Positions 8,619 through 18,194 of a stretch of 64,000 bases of DNA are shown here, in pieces. The translations under genes were made by a program, and so were the position numbers. The notes under the pieces are model-generated. The model ran no database searches and was not told where the DNA came from. It was given only the letters and a program-made list of their open reading frames with translations. How positions within the stretch are numbered: position 1 is the first letter of the stretch; the number at the start of each line of letters is the position of its first letter. The DNA lies in contig NZ_JARHUJ010000001.1 in assembly GCF_029223285.1 (NCBI RefSeq), forward strand, positions 372,001 to 436,000, in the 5' to 3' direction. The stretch is from Paraflavitalea sp. CAU 1676. Its GTDB lineage: Bacteria > Bacteroidota > Bacteroidia > Chitinophagales > Chitinophagaceae.

Positions 8619-9605
8619 TTAAAAATACTTATTTGCCCTGAACCAGGTAAGCGCGTTGCTGATAGCAATATCCATAGAGGTATATTGAATATTGAGCTCG
8701 CTGGTCGCTTTTTTGCCTGAGTAATAGTTGTCGAGGCTGAGTAACCGGGCGCCCGACCAGGTGAGCTTGCCGGCCTTGCCGGTGAGCAGGCCTTTGAGAT
8801 TGCCCAGGAGGCCGGCTCCCAAGAGCAGACTGCGGGGTATCCTGATCATGCGCTGCTTTTGCCGGGTGTGCGTACGAAGCAGGCGAAAGAACTCTCCGTA
8901 GGTAAGGTTGTGACCAGCCAGCAAATAGCAGTTGCCGGCCTGGCCCAGCTGGATGGCATTGATGATGCCCTGGCATACATCATCGATGTAGACGAAGTTC
9001 TTGCCACCAGGCGGGTACCACAAGAGTTTTTTATGGACGCCATGCAGCAGGAGTTTGCCCGAACTCGGCTTGTGATCGCGCGGACCGATCATGAACGTGG
9101 GGTTCACTACCACGGCTGGCAATTGCCGGGCCTGTACCTGTTCCAGTACATATTGCTGGGCGAGGTATTTTGAGTTGATGTAGCCCGAATTGGCCGAGAA
9201 TAGAGTGAAGCCATCGAGCTCGGTAGCCGGTGTTTGCATGGTGCCGGGGCCCATGGTATTGGCCGTACTGACATAGATGAGCTTTTCAACTTTGTGGTGC
9301 AGGCAGGCTTCAACGATGTTACGGGTGCCTTTGAAGTTGATGCGATCGTACTCTTCAAAACCGATGCCCCATTGATCGGTAATGGCTGCTGCGTGCACTA
9401 CGTATTGGCAACCGGCTACAGCTTCCTGCACCTGCTCTGCGTGGTCGATGCGGCCATAGCTGATGTGGAGCGGTATGCCGGAAAGGTATTGCAGATCGGC
9501 CCCGGGCCGCACCAGTATTTTTATCTCAAAGCCCTGCCTGAATAATTGCCAGGCAAGGTTGGTGCCGAGGAATCCATTGGCACCGGTGATCAAAACTTTT
9601 TTCAT
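8619..9605 (-). CDS. Extended SDR: NAD-dependent epimerase/dehydratase
   Basis: 328 aa. The N-terminus carries the nucleotide-binding TGANGFLG (7-14), followed by a typical extended-SDR core with VHAAA near 70 and the catalytic Tyr142-x3-Lys146 in GYINSKY. Family members act on nucleotide sugars, dihydroflavonols or 3-beta-hydroxysteroid-like substrates; the VNPTFMIGPRD segment is compatible with the latter two, but the substrate cannot be fixed. It begins 10 bases after the stop of the classical SDR gene and precedes the kinase gene by 15 bases. Confidence 0.88.
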   Translation of the reverse strand: MKKVLITGANGFLGTNLAWQLFRQGFEIKILVRPGADLQYLSGIPLHISYGRIDHAEQVQEAVAGCQYVVHAAAITDQWGIGFEEYDRINFKGTRNIVEACLHHKVEKLIYVSTANTMGPGTMQTPATELDGFTLFSANSGYINSKYLAQQYVLEQVQARQLPAVVVNPTFMIGPRDHKPSSGKLLLHGVHKKLLWYPPGGKNFVYIDDVCQGIINAIQLGQAGNCYLLAGHNLTYGEFFRLLRTHTRQKQRMIRIPRSLLLGAGLLGNLKGLLTGKAGKLTWSGARLLSLDNYYSGKKATSELNIQYTSMDIAISNALTWFRANKYF

Positions 9606-9615
9606 GGCTATAGGT

Positions 9616-10416
9616 TTAGATGGCCTGGTAGTGTATTTCTTTTTTGACCTCTCTCGATACGATGCGCAACTTAACCGCTAGGGGTAGCAGCGCCATCAAG
9701 GCGTGATTGAGCCTGTTCATGCGACCCGGTATGATAACGGGGATGCCGGCCCGTGTTTTTTCTAACGCGATGCGGGCAATGGTGGACGTGGGCAGCAGTC
9801 CCATTTTGCCTTTGAACCCCTGGCTGATGACCCGGCGGGCCGTGTTGGAGTTGGTCATGATAGGCCCTGGATACACTACGCTCACCGATAGGCCGGTACC
9901 ACTCAGTTCTTCCCGCAGGCCGAGTGAGAACGACGAGACGAATGCTTTGGAGGCGGGATACACGGTTTTATAGGCGATGGGTGTAAAGGCGGCCATGCTG
10001 GATATATTCATCACGTAGCTGCGCTCATGTTGAAGCAGGTGGGGTATAAGCTGATGCGTGATCATGACGGTGCTGCGCACGTTGAGCTGAATGATCTGAT
10101 CGATGCGCTCGGGGGAGGTTTCCTGTATGGCCGATGTGCCACCCGTGCCTGCATTGTTGATCAGAAAGTTGATGCGATAGGTGGCTGTGATATGTGCCAG
10201 CTGCTCCCGGAGCTGCAGGGGATCGGTAAGGTCGAACTCAAAGGCGTGGGCGGCTACGCCGTAGGTATTCATGAGGCTGTAAGCGAGGTCTTCTGCCTGG
10301 CCGCCTGGCAAGGCTATCAGGATAACATTCATACCCTGTCGTGCGCACTGGATGGCAAATTCCCGGCCGAGCCCGGCGCTGGCCCCTGTGATCAATGTAA
10401 ATGGTCGTTGTGGCAT
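9616..10416 (-). CDS. Classical SDR-family oxidoreductase
   Basis: About 266 aa from the ATG at 10416; the longer frame would begin at a TTG at 10440 and is less likely. It has the cofactor motif TGASAGLG near residues 10-17, NNAGTGG and the catalytic YPASK. This resembles DltE/YqjQ-like SDRs that act on acyl or ketone substrates. The hydrophobic C-terminal portion ends in a basic tail. It is the first gene of the minus-strand operon SDR, epimerase, LytS kinase, LytTR regulator. Substrate unknown. Confidence 0.85.
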   Translation of the reverse strand: MPQRPFTLITGASAGLGREFAIQCARQGMNVILIALPGGQAEDLAYSLMNTYGVAAHAFEFDLTDPLQLREQLAHITATYRINFLINNAGTGGTSAIQETSPERIDQIIQLNVRSTVMITHQLIPHLLQHERSYVMNISSMAAFTPIAYKTVYPASKAFVSSFSLGLREELSGTGLSVSVVYPGPIMTNSNTARRVISQGFKGKMGLLPTSTIARIALEKTRAGIPVIIPGRMNRLNHALMALLPLAVKLRIVSREVKKEIHYQAI

Positions 10417-10620
10417 AGTGGTAAACAAATACGACAACAAAATTGCCGGCTACCCTCCGGCGCAGCAAGGATTTTATCACGAGCTGTAGAATGGAGGGGG
10501 CGAGTTGTGAAGATGGGGTTTTGACCGGGAGATGGGAAGGCCTTCAGTCGTGCGGGCAAAAGATCGGTTAGCGGCCTCCGGTTAAACTGGGATATAGAGC
10601 CGGTGATGAGTCTGTATAAA

Positions 10621-10651
10621 AAGAGACCGTCGCGAAACGGTCTCCTTTTTT
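10621..10651. terminator. Bidirectional terminator after the DPP-IV gene
   Basis: GAGACCGT (10623-10630) pairs with ACGGTCTC (10637-10644) around a 6-base loop, flanked by A residues on the left and six T on the right. It lies just beyond the DPP-IV stop and can serve either strand. Confidence 0.75.
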
Positions 10652-10673
10652 ATGAGCAGTATTTTAAGTCAGA

Positions 10674-12818
10674 TTAGAATCCTCTGCGGTTGCCGCTGTT
10701 CTCGGTATCGAGGAACTGTGCTGGCATTGGTTTGCCCAGGAGGTTCTTGTACCAGAAAGCGTATGCCTCGTTGCGGTTGTGCAGGGCTTTCTTTGCGTTA
10801 TTGCCACCAATACCGTGCCTTTCACCGGGATATACCATGAACTCGAAGCGCTTGCCCAGGTTCTGCATTTTATCGATCAGCGTAAGGCTGTTCTGCATGT
10901 GTACATTGTCGTCGGATGTACCGTGTACCACACGGAGCAGTCCCTTGTATTGTGCGGCATAAGACATTACAGCGGTGTTCTTGTAACCTTCTGCATTGTC
11001 TTTCGGCGTATCCATGAAACGTTCTGTGTAGTGGGTATCATAAAACTGCCAGTCGGTAACGGAAGCATTGGCTATACCATAGTTAAACACGCTGGCGCCA
11101 TACGTGAGGGCCATGCAGGTCATGTAACCGCCGAAGCTGCCGCCGGTCATAGCTAGCTTGTTGCTATCGACCCAGGATTGCTTCTTTAACCATTTACCGC
11201 AGGCCATATAGTCTTCAATTTCCCACTTGCCGAGCTGGCGGTGGATATAGTTGAGACCTATCTTGCCGAAGTGACCGCTGCTGCGGTTGTCGAATGCTAC
11301 CTGTATCATGCCTTCCTGGGCCCACCATTGGGTGGCACCTCCGGTTGGTTTCCAGCGATCATACACCGTGCCGGCATTGGGGCCGCCGTAAATGCTTACG
11401 AGTACAGGGTATTTCTTATTGGGATCAAAGTTGACAGGATAGGTGATGGTTACGGGCAGTTCGAATACGCCGTCGTCGGATTTTACGCGCACCAATTCTG
11501 TTTTAGGCAATGCGTAGGTATCGAAGTCGCTACCCTTGCTGTCGCCGAGTACACGGATCTGCTTGCCCTTTGCATCTACCAGCGCCATAGCGGGCGGTGT
11601 GCCCAGGTTAGAATAGGTGGTGATGAAATACTTGCCGTTGGGCGACAGGTTCACCTGATCGTGTGAGTAATCGCCGAAGCTGAGGCGGGTGAGGTTTTTA
11701 CCGTCCAGGCCGACCTTGTAAAAGTCGAAACGGGCAGAGTTCTCTTTACGGGCACGGAAGTAAACCAGTTTGGCTTTTTCATCAACCTTAACTATTGATG
11801 TGCCCCAGAGAGTTCCGGTAGTGATCTGGTTGATCAGTTTACCGGTATTGTCGTGGTAGTATAAATTCTCCCAGCCATCCTTATCGCTTTTCAGGATAAA
11901 GCCTTTGCCGGCAGAGAGGAACTCGATGCGGCTGGCTTCGTCGAGGTCGATCCAGGTTTTCTGCTCTTCAGTATACACGGCATCTTTAGCGCCGCTGGTG
12001 AGGTTGATATTGTAGAGTACCAGTTTGTTCTGGTCGCGGTTCATCCATTGTGCCCAGAGCTGGCCATCAGGTGTCCAGTAAGGTGCACCAAAGTACTGAT
12101 CTTCCTGTTGGTTGAAATCGGCCCATACTGTGGCGCCGGTTTCAGCAGACGCTACACCGATCTTTACTTCGGGATTCTTTTCGCCTGCTTTGGGGTAACG
12201 CTCGTTCTCGAGGTATCCGTCCTGACCATCCAATACATAAATGGGGAAAACGGGTACTTTGGAATCGTCGAAGCGCATATAGCAAACGTTCTTGCTATCG
12301 GGGCTCCACCAGAATGCTTTGTAGCGGCTGGCGCGGCCGAGGATCTCTTCATAGTATACCCAGGATGCGTAACCATTGAGGATGGTTTCGGAGCCATCTT
12401 TGGTAACCTGGGTTACTTTTTTGGAGGCGAGCTCCATGATATAAAGGTTATTGTCCTTTTTGGTAAAGGCGAAGAATTTGCCGTCGGGAGATGCGGTGAT
12501 GTTGCGGGCATCGGGTATGCCGATAGCCGGTACCGCTTGCTGGCGTTGTTCGGAAGGAACCGCTCCTGTATAAGGAGTGGATTTACCCGATTTAACGTTT
12601 ACAGCAACGAATGCGGCGTTACCGCTGGCGTCTTTTTGCTGCTCGATATAGCTTTCGTCGTTGACCCATCCACGGATCACAGGCAGGGGCTTCGTGATGC
12701 CGGATACCGGTGTTTTGAAGAGTTGTTCGTAGGTGAACTCCTTCTTCTGGGCTGTTGCTGAATTAGTTCCAGCTAATAACAGTAAGCCGGCAGTGCCGAA
12801 TAGAAATAGTTTTCTCAT
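10674..12818 (-). CDS. Dipeptidyl-peptidase IV, S9 family, secreted
   Basis: 714 aa with a signal peptide (1-23, ending SATAQ). A DPP-IV N-terminal beta-propeller (about 100-460) is followed by the alpha/beta-hydrolase domain. The triad is visible: Ser561 in GGSFGGYM, Asp636 in GTSDDNVH and His668 in GERHGIGG. DPP-IV removes X-Pro or X-Ala dipeptides from peptide N-termini; in Bacteroidota it works in the periplasm or at the outer membrane to use peptides. Length matches the family. It lies 85 bases downstream of the ABC exporter gene on the same strand, with a terminator at its 3' end. Confidence 0.95.
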   Translation of the reverse strand: MRKLFLFGTAGLLLLAGTNSATAQKKEFTYEQLFKTPVSGITKPLPVIRGWVNDESYIEQQKDASGNAAFVAVNVKSGKSTPYTGAVPSEQRQQAVPAIGIPDARNITASPDGKFFAFTKKDNNLYIMELASKKVTQVTKDGSETILNGYASWVYYEEILGRASRYKAFWWSPDSKNVCYMRFDDSKVPVFPIYVLDGQDGYLENERYPKAGEKNPEVKIGVASAETGATVWADFNQQEDQYFGAPYWTPDGQLWAQWMNRDQNKLVLYNINLTSGAKDAVYTEEQKTWIDLDEASRIEFLSAGKGFILKSDKDGWENLYYHDNTGKLINQITTGTLWGTSIVKVDEKAKLVYFRARKENSARFDFYKVGLDGKNLTRLSFGDYSHDQVNLSPNGKYFITTYSNLGTPPAMALVDAKGKQIRVLGDSKGSDFDTYALPKTELVRVKSDDGVFELPVTITYPVNFDPNKKYPVLVSIYGGPNAGTVYDRWKPTGGATQWWAQEGMIQVAFDNRSSGHFGKIGLNYIHRQLGKWEIEDYMACGKWLKKQSWVDSNKLAMTGGSFGGYMTCMALTYGASVFNYGIANASVTDWQFYDTHYTERFMDTPKDNAEGYKNTAVMSYAAQYKGLLRVVHGTSDDNVHMQNSLTLIDKMQNLGKRFEFMVYPGERHGIGGNNAKKALHNRNEAYAFWYKNLLGKPMPAQFLDTENSGNRRGF

Positions 12819-12903
12819 GTAATGAAAATATTGAAGCGGTGAATGTACGAAAATGCAAGAATTGGCGAGGGTTAGCCCGCTTTTTTTGATAAGTGGTCAG
12901 GGT

Positions 12904-14736
12904 CTACTTAACCTCCTGCATTTCCACCAGTTTGCGGTACAATCCTTCCTGTTCCAAGAGCTGGTCGTGGGTGCCGCGTTGTACAATCTTGCCTTTTTGT
13001 AATACGATGATCTCATCGGCATGGCGGATGGTGCTGAGCCGGTGTGCGATGACGATACTGGTGCGGTTGGCCATCATTTTGTTGATGGCATCCTGTACCA
13101 GGCGTTCGCTTTCGGTATCGAGCGATGAGGTGGCTTCGTCGAGTATGAGGATGGGAGGGTTCTTCAATACGGCCCGGGCGATGGTTACGCGCTGGCGTTC
13201 GCCACCGCTCAGCTTACTGCCGCGGTCGCCGATATTGGTTTGATAGTTCTCCTCTTTGTGCATGATGAAATCATGGGCGTTGGCGATGCGTGCTGCCTGT
13301 TCAATTTCATCGATGGTGGCCACGGGGTTACCGAGGGCGATATTGTTGGCGACGGTATCGTTGAAGAGAATGGGTTCCTGCGTTACAATGCCCATCTGGT
13401 CGCGGAGGGAGAGCAGGGAATATTCCTTGATGTTGATACCATCGATGAGCAGCTCGCCGGTGGTTACATCGTGGAATCGGGGGATAAGATCGGCCAGGGT
13501 AGATTTGCCAGCGCCGGAAGAGCCCACCAGGGCGACCGTTTTACCTTTCCCGATAGTGAGGTTGATATTGTCGAGAATGGTGATATCCTCGTATTTGAAA
13601 GTAACGTTACGGAACTCGATGCTGTTATTGAAGCCGGTGAGTATTTGGGGTGTGGCTGATTCTTCGACAACAACGGGCGCAGATAATACCTCTTCAATAC
13701 GCTGAATGGCTGCGCTGCCCCGTTGTGCGTTGTAGAACGCGGTTGACAGCGATTTGGCTGGGTTGATGATCTGCGTGAAGAATATGATATAAGTGATAAA
13801 GCCTTCTGGCTTCAGGCCAAGGCCAACACCTCCGTCGCCCAAGACGAGCCGGCCACCAAACCAGAGAATGGAACTTAATACCAGTACGCCCATGAATTCG
13901 GACATGGGAGAGGCCAGGTCGCGCCGGAAGTTCATTTTGTTACGGATATGGTTGAGGGCGTGGTTGTTTTCCAGGAACTTGCTTTGCAATATCTTTTCTG
14001 CATTGAAGGCTTTTATCACCCGCAGGCCGGTGAGGGTTTCATCGAGTATGGACATCAACACACCCAGTTTTTCCTGCGATTGAGTCGATTGCTTTTTAAG
14101 CGAGCGGCTCAACCGGCCGATCACGAAACCCATGATGGGCAGCAACACGAACACGAATAATGATAACATCGGGCTGAGGAAGATCAGCGCTCCAAGGATG
14201 ATGAGGATCGTCATAGGTTCGCGAATGAGGCCTTCCAAGGTGCTCATTACGCTCCATTCCACTTCATTGGCATCGTTGCTCATGCGGCTGATGATATCGC
14301 CCTTTCGTTGTTCGGTAAAGTATCCAATGGGCAATTGAAGGATCTTAACATACAGGTCACTGCGCAGGCGGGTCATGACGTGGTTGCGCATGGGCGCCAG
14401 CACCCGGAATGAAAGATAGGTGAACAGGTTTTTGAAGAATATCGCCACCACTACAATAATACAGATAAAAGCCAGGGCGTACACTTTGTTGTGTTCAGCG
14501 ATCAATTGTTGAATTATATACTGCAGGTTTTCCAGTACGCTGGAGGCTGAAAAGGTTACACTTTCCGGCTTGGCGATCGTTTGAGGGTTTTGATTGAACA
14601 GGAGTTTCAGAAAAGGCCCCAGCATACCGAGTGATACGAGTGAGAATACTATTGACAGCAGGACAAAGAGCCCGTATAATCCAATTTGTCCTTTCCTATC
14701 CTTCAGGTACTTTAAAATCGTTGAAAACCGCTTCAT
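12904..14736 (-). CDS. MsbA-like ABC exporter, fused permease and ATPase
   Basis: 610 aa. The N-terminal half is an ABC transmembrane domain with six helices (about 15-325). The C-terminal half is the nucleotide-binding domain: Walker A GSSGAGKST near 405, signature LSGGERQRV near 512, Walker B ILILDEATSS near 530 and a downstream His in IAHRLST. The type IV exporter fold of MsbA/LmrA works as a homodimer and flips lipids or drugs. It may be the lipid A flippase, but that is inference from order and length. No substrate gene is adjacent. Confidence 0.92.
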   Translation of the reverse strand: MKRFSTILKYLKDRKGQIGLYGLFVLLSIVFSLVSLGMLGPFLKLLFNQNPQTIAKPESVTFSASSVLENLQYIIQQLIAEHNKVYALAFICIIVVVAIFFKNLFTYLSFRVLAPMRNHVMTRLRSDLYVKILQLPIGYFTEQRKGDIISRMSNDANEVEWSVMSTLEGLIREPMTILIILGALIFLSPMLSLFVFVLLPIMGFVIGRLSRSLKKQSTQSQEKLGVLMSILDETLTGLRVIKAFNAEKILQSKFLENNHALNHIRNKMNFRRDLASPMSEFMGVLVLSSILWFGGRLVLGDGGVGLGLKPEGFITYIIFFTQIINPAKSLSTAFYNAQRGSAAIQRIEEVLSAPVVVEESATPQILTGFNNSIEFRNVTFKYEDITILDNINLTIGKGKTVALVGSSGAGKSTLADLIPRFHDVTTGELLIDGINIKEYSLLSLRDQMGIVTQEPILFNDTVANNIALGNPVATIDEIEQAARIANAHDFIMHKEENYQTNIGDRGSKLSGGERQRVTIARAVLKNPPILILDEATSSLDTESERLVQDAINKMMANRTSIVIAHRLSTIRHADEIIVLQKGKIVQRGTHDQLLEQEGLYRKLVEMQEVK

Positions 14737-14879
14737 GTATGTTAAAATAGTTCAAATAATGGGTGCTGATTCGAGCCATTTGCCGGTACCGTGGAACGGT
14801 TATTGGCGCAATTCATTGGCTGGAATGGCGATAAACAGCGCAAAGTAACTAATTTTACCACGATTAAATCGTTAATGAT

Positions 14880-15260
14880 ATGCAAGAAGGGAAGCGCCAA
14901 AAGCAAATAGCCGGCTTATTGAACGAAGAATTGAATAGTATATTTCAGCGGCTGGGGCTTACCATGATCAATGGCGGCATGGTTTCGATCGTTTCTGTGA
15001 AAATGACCCCCGATCTGCTGGAGTGTCGTATTTACCTGAGCCTGTTTCAGGTAGGCGACGCGCAGGGTGCGCTGAAGAAGATTGAAGACCGGTCGTGGGA
15101 GATCAAAAAAGAGCTTACCGCCCGTGTGGCCAAGCAACTCCGCCGTATGCCCGAACTGAGGTTCTACCTGGACGATACTCTCGACCATGTGTTCAAGATG
15201 GAAGATATCTTCAAAAAGATCAACGAGGACAAGAAAGACGAGGAAGGTACTCAACCGTAA
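14880..15260 (+). CDS. rbfA: Ribosome-binding factor A
   Basis: 126 aa KH-type protein that assists late maturation of the 30S subunit and 16S rRNA 5' end. The N-terminal pattern GKRQKQIAGLLNEELNSIF, the internal VSVKMTPDL and the LRRMPELRFYLDDTLD segment are diagnostic for RbfA. The acidic-basic tail after residue 115 is variable in the family. It is transcribed divergently from the ABC exporter, with 143 bases between. No terminator is visible before the permease gene. Confidence 0.95.
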   Translation: MQEGKRQKQIAGLLNEELNSIFQRLGLTMINGGMVSIVSVKMTPDLLECRIYLSLFQVGDAQGALKKIEDRSWEIKKELTARVAKQLRRMPELRFYLDDTLDHVFKMEDIFKKINEDKKDEEGTQP

Positions 15261-15431
15261 CTGGTGGTTGTTTCGGTGCTCATGTTGCGATTCCGGGACC
15301 GGCAGTAGCCTGGCAAGGCCCACACCCGTTGGGTACATGCGGTTGACGAGTGCCGGTTGATTCGATGAACAGACCTATACACCGGGCCGATCCCTTTGAA
15401 ACCTTTCAACATCCTAAATTCTGCATCCGAG

Positions 15432-16658
15432 ATGAATTTCCTCTTTGCCTGGCGCTATTTTAAAGCAAAAAAATCGACCAATGCCATCAACATCATTGCG
15501 TGGATCAGCATGGTGGCGATCATGTGTATCACGTTTGCCTTTGTGGTGGTGTTGAGTGTATTCAATGGTTTTGAAGGGCTGGTGAAGTCGCTGTATTCTT
15601 CTTTCTATCCCCATGTACTTATTTCTCCGAAAGCAGGTACCAAGACCATTACGGTTTCGCCGGAACAATGGAAACAGTTGTCGGCAGTGAAAGACGTGGT
15701 AAGTTATACCGCCGTGGTGGAGGAAAAGACCTTATTGCTGAATGGCGACATTCAGCAACCGGTGGTACTGAAGGGAGTCGATAGCGCTTATACCAGGGTT
15801 ACCGGCGTAGCGGATAATATGATCCGCGGCGAGTTCAATACAGGCGATGCTGCGCGGCCGTTCATTGTGCTTGGCAATGGGGTAGAGGGTGCGCTGGGGG
15901 TGCAATCGGACAAGAATATCTTTCCACTGCTCGCGTATATATTTAAAGGCGGGGCATCTGCCAATGTGATGGACCTGTACGGGTCGGTAGCTACTGAGAA
16001 TATTTCTACGGCGGGTGCTTTCCTTATCCAGGCAGATATTGATAATAAATATGCAATCACCAATATCGATTTTATGCGACATATGCTGTCGCTAAAAGAT
16101 AATGAGTGCAGCCATATCGAGGTAGCGGTAAGCGATGAAAGCAAGGCAGATGCTGCCAGCAAAGCCATCCGGCAACTCTTTGGCGACGGCTATGTGGTGG
16201 AAACGAGGTATGAGCAGAATAAGAGTTTGTACAGCGTTATGACGCTCGAAAAGTGGGCGATCTACGGCATACTTACATTGATGCTGATAGTGGCGGCCTT
16301 CACCATGATTGGCGGCCTGACGATGCTGGTGCTGGAGAAACAAAAAGATATCCAGGTATTGAAAGCAATGGGGGCCAACCGCGGCCTTATTCAAAAGATA
16401 TTCCTCAGTGAAGGGTTGTTGCTGGCAGGCATCGGTGCTATTGCCGGTATTGTGCTGGCGGTGATCTTCTGCTGGGCACAGGTACAATTTGAACTGATCA
16501 AGCTGGAGGGCGGCACGTTCCTCATCAACTACTATCCTGTCAAGTTGGTGGCCGGCGATTTCCTGCTGGTGGTCGTTACGGTGTTCCTGGTGGCGTTTAT
16601 TGCTTCCTGGTTCCCTTCGCGCAAGGCGGCCCTGCAGCCTATCGAACTCAAGAGCTGA
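15432..16658 (+). CDS. LolC/LolE-like ABC permease (FtsX family)
   Basis: About 408 aa from the ATG at 15432 (MNFLFAWRYFKAKK); the frame extends back to a TTG at 15396 but the ATG matches the usual family N-terminus. One membrane helix lies near residues 20-50, then a large periplasmic domain, then three helices after about residue 270, as in MacB/LolCE permeases. This suggests a role in lipoprotein release or related envelope transport with a separate ATPase that is not in the window. It lies downstream of rbfA by 171 bases. Confidence 0.88.
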   Translation: MNFLFAWRYFKAKKSTNAINIIAWISMVAIMCITFAFVVVLSVFNGFEGLVKSLYSSFYPHVLISPKAGTKTITVSPEQWKQLSAVKDVVSYTAVVEEKTLLLNGDIQQPVVLKGVDSAYTRVTGVADNMIRGEFNTGDAARPFIVLGNGVEGALGVQSDKNIFPLLAYIFKGGASANVMDLYGSVATENISTAGAFLIQADIDNKYAITNIDFMRHMLSLKDNECSHIEVAVSDESKADAASKAIRQLFGDGYVVETRYEQNKSLYSVMTLEKWAIYGILTLMLIVAAFTMIGGLTMLVLEKQKDIQVLKAMGANRGLIQKIFLSEGLLLAGIGAIAGIVLAVIFCWAQVQFELIKLEGGTFLINYYPVKLVAGDFLLVVVTVFLVAFIASWFPSRKAALQPIELKS

Positions 16659-16696
16659 TTTGACCCTCCCGATCCGTAATCCATTTAAAATGCTTT

Positions 16697-17224
16697 ATGC
16701 AGCCTGTTGAAATTCGTTATGCCACGCTGGACGACCTGGAAGCTATCCGGGCTTTATATCATGCGGTAACTATACAGGGAACGGGTATTGCCCGCCGAAC
16801 CGAGGAGGTTACGGACCAATATGTGCGTTCCTTTATTAAAAAAAGCATTGAGCGGGGTATTATCCTCGTGGCGCAGGAGGCGGTGAATGGCTTGCTGGTG
16901 GCAGAAATACACACTTGCCGGATGGAGCCGATGGTCTTTAGTCATGTACTGAGCGATCTTACGGTGGTGGTGCACCCGGCCTTTCAGGAGCACGGTATTG
17001 GCAGGCAGCTCTTTGAGACCCTGCTGAAAGAGGTGGAGCTGCGACATCCTCAGATACTCCGTATAGAATTGGTGGCGAAAGAAAGCAATGAACGGGCTTT
17101 GCGCTTTTACGAGCAACTTGGATTTGTGAAAGAGGGCCGTTTTGAAAGGCGTATCGCCAGCGATGGAGGTGGATACGAAGCGGATATCCCGATGGCCTGG
17201 TTCAACCCGGCCTTTAAGGGGTAG
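16697..17224 (+). CDS. GNAT-family N-acetyltransferase
   Basis: 175 aa with the GNAT fold. A VHPAFQEHGIGRQLFETLL stretch forms the acetyl-CoA pyrophosphate loop (Q-x-x-G-I-G), and NERALRFYEQLGF is the typical C-terminal strand-helix. The general pattern suggests a RimI/MccE-like or antibiotic-type acetyltransferase, but the acceptor is unknown. It follows the permease gene by 38 bases and ends in a strong terminator. Confidence 0.85.
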   Translation: MQPVEIRYATLDDLEAIRALYHAVTIQGTGIARRTEEVTDQYVRSFIKKSIERGIILVAQEAVNGLLVAEIHTCRMEPMVFSHVLSDLTVVVHPAFQEHGIGRQLFETLLKEVELRHPQILRIELVAKESNERALRFYEQLGFVKEGRFERRIASDGGGYEADIPMAWFNPAFKG

Positions 17225-17253
17225 TCCCGGATAGGGAAATAATTGATCTAAAA

Positions 17254-17292
17254 CAAAACCGGAATGTGCTCGTCGCGCATTCCGGTTTTTTA
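17254..17292. terminator. Bidirectional terminator between GNAT and transketolase genes
   Basis: A long stem pairs AACCGGAATG (from 17258) with CATTCCGGTT (to 17287), enclosing a short GC-rich loop, with A residues before and six T after. It separates the convergent GNAT (+) and transketolase half (-) genes. Confidence 0.8.
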
Positions 17293-17326
17293 TGTTGAAA
17301 TATCGAAGATCGAATTTCTGGTAGGC

Positions 17327-18163
17327 TTAGTAGTCGCCCAGTGTTTCGGGCAATTGAGCCAAAGCTTTGGCCAATTGCTCGTCGTTGGGGGCGATGCCAT
17401 GCCATTCGTGCGATCCTTGCATGAAGTCTACACCTGCACCCATGGCGGTGGTCATGAGGATAGCAATGGGCTTGCCCTTGCCTACGAAGGTCTTGGCTTT
17501 TTCAAGGGCTGCTACTACAGCGTCTACATCATTACCTTTTTCGAGGCGGATCACTTCCCAGCCGAAGGCGTCGAATTTGGCGCCAAGGTCGAGGAGGTTC
17601 ATTACCTTATTGGTAGGTCCGTCAATTTGCTGACCGTTCCAGTCTACAGTAGAGATGAGGTTGTCCACTTTGTGGTGAGCCGCAAACATAATGGCTTCCC
17701 AGTTTTGGCCTTCATCGAGTTCTCCGTCGCCATGTAGGGAATATACGACCGTTTTCTCCCCATTCAGTTTTTTCGTGAGTGCGGCGCCGATGGCTACGCT
17801 CATACCCTGGCCCAGTGAACCGGAGGCGATGCGGATGCCTGGCAGGTGTTCGTGTGTTGCGGGGTGGCCCTGCAATCTTGAGTCGAGCTTACGGAACGTG
17901 GCCAGTTCTTTGATGTCGAAATAGCCTGCCCGGGCGAGTGTGGAGTAATAAACGGGAGAGATGTGTCCATTGGAAAGCACGAATACGTCTTCGTTGGTGG
18001 CGTCCATGTTGAACTGCGGATTGTGGTGCATTACCTTAAAGTATAAGGCAGTAAAGTAATCCGTACAACCCAGTGAACCACCGGGGTGACCGCTGGCAGC
18101 ACCATGTACCATCCGAACTATATCGCGCCTGATCTGAGTGGCAATGTCTTTTAATGGGGGCAT
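17327..18163 (-). CDS. Transketolase, N-terminal subunit (ThDP-binding half)
   Basis: 278 aa, the length of the N-terminal component of split transketolases. Visible family motifs are GHPGGSLG near 24-31 and the thiamine-diphosphate/Mg motif GDGELDEGQNWEA followed by an Asn in VDWNGQQ. The subunit needs a separate C-terminal (pyrimidine-binding) partner for the pentose phosphate reaction. In many genomes the partner gene follows directly; here the next gene downstream is convergent and unrelated, so the partner must be elsewhere. A promoter box lies 24-31 bases upstream. Confidence 0.93.
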   Translation of the reverse strand: MPPLKDIATQIRRDIVRMVHGAASGHPGGSLGCTDYFTALYFKVMHHNPQFNMDATNEDVFVLSNGHISPVYYSTLARAGYFDIKELATFRKLDSRLQGHPATHEHLPGIRIASGSLGQGMSVAIGAALTKKLNGEKTVVYSLHGDGELDEGQNWEAIMFAAHHKVDNLISTVDWNGQQIDGPTNKVMNLLDLGAKFDAFGWEVIRLEKGNDVDAVVAALEKAKTFVGKGKPIAILMTTAMGAGVDFMQGSHEWHGIAPNDEQLAKALAQLPETLGDY

Positions 18164-18186
18164 AAGCTATCTTTAAAATGTGGAAG

Positions 18187-18194
18187 CAAAACTA
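18187..18194 (-). promoter_or_regulatory. Promoter -7 box of the transketolase gene
   Basis: On the minus strand TAGTTTTG fits TAnnTTTG, and a TTGG lies 17 bases further upstream as a possible -33 element. It starts 24 bases before the ATG at 18163. Confidence 0.55.

Noticed and set aside
12850-12893. GCGAGGGTTAGCCCGC followed by seven T, terminator-like
   Set aside because: The stem has mismatches, and the T run is on the plus strand, where no gene ends; it does not suit the minus-strand ABC gene.
15396-15431. TTG start adding 12 residues to the LolC/E-like permease
   Set aside because: The ATG at 15432 fits the usual family N-terminus (MNFLFAWRYF); the extra residues are not typical.
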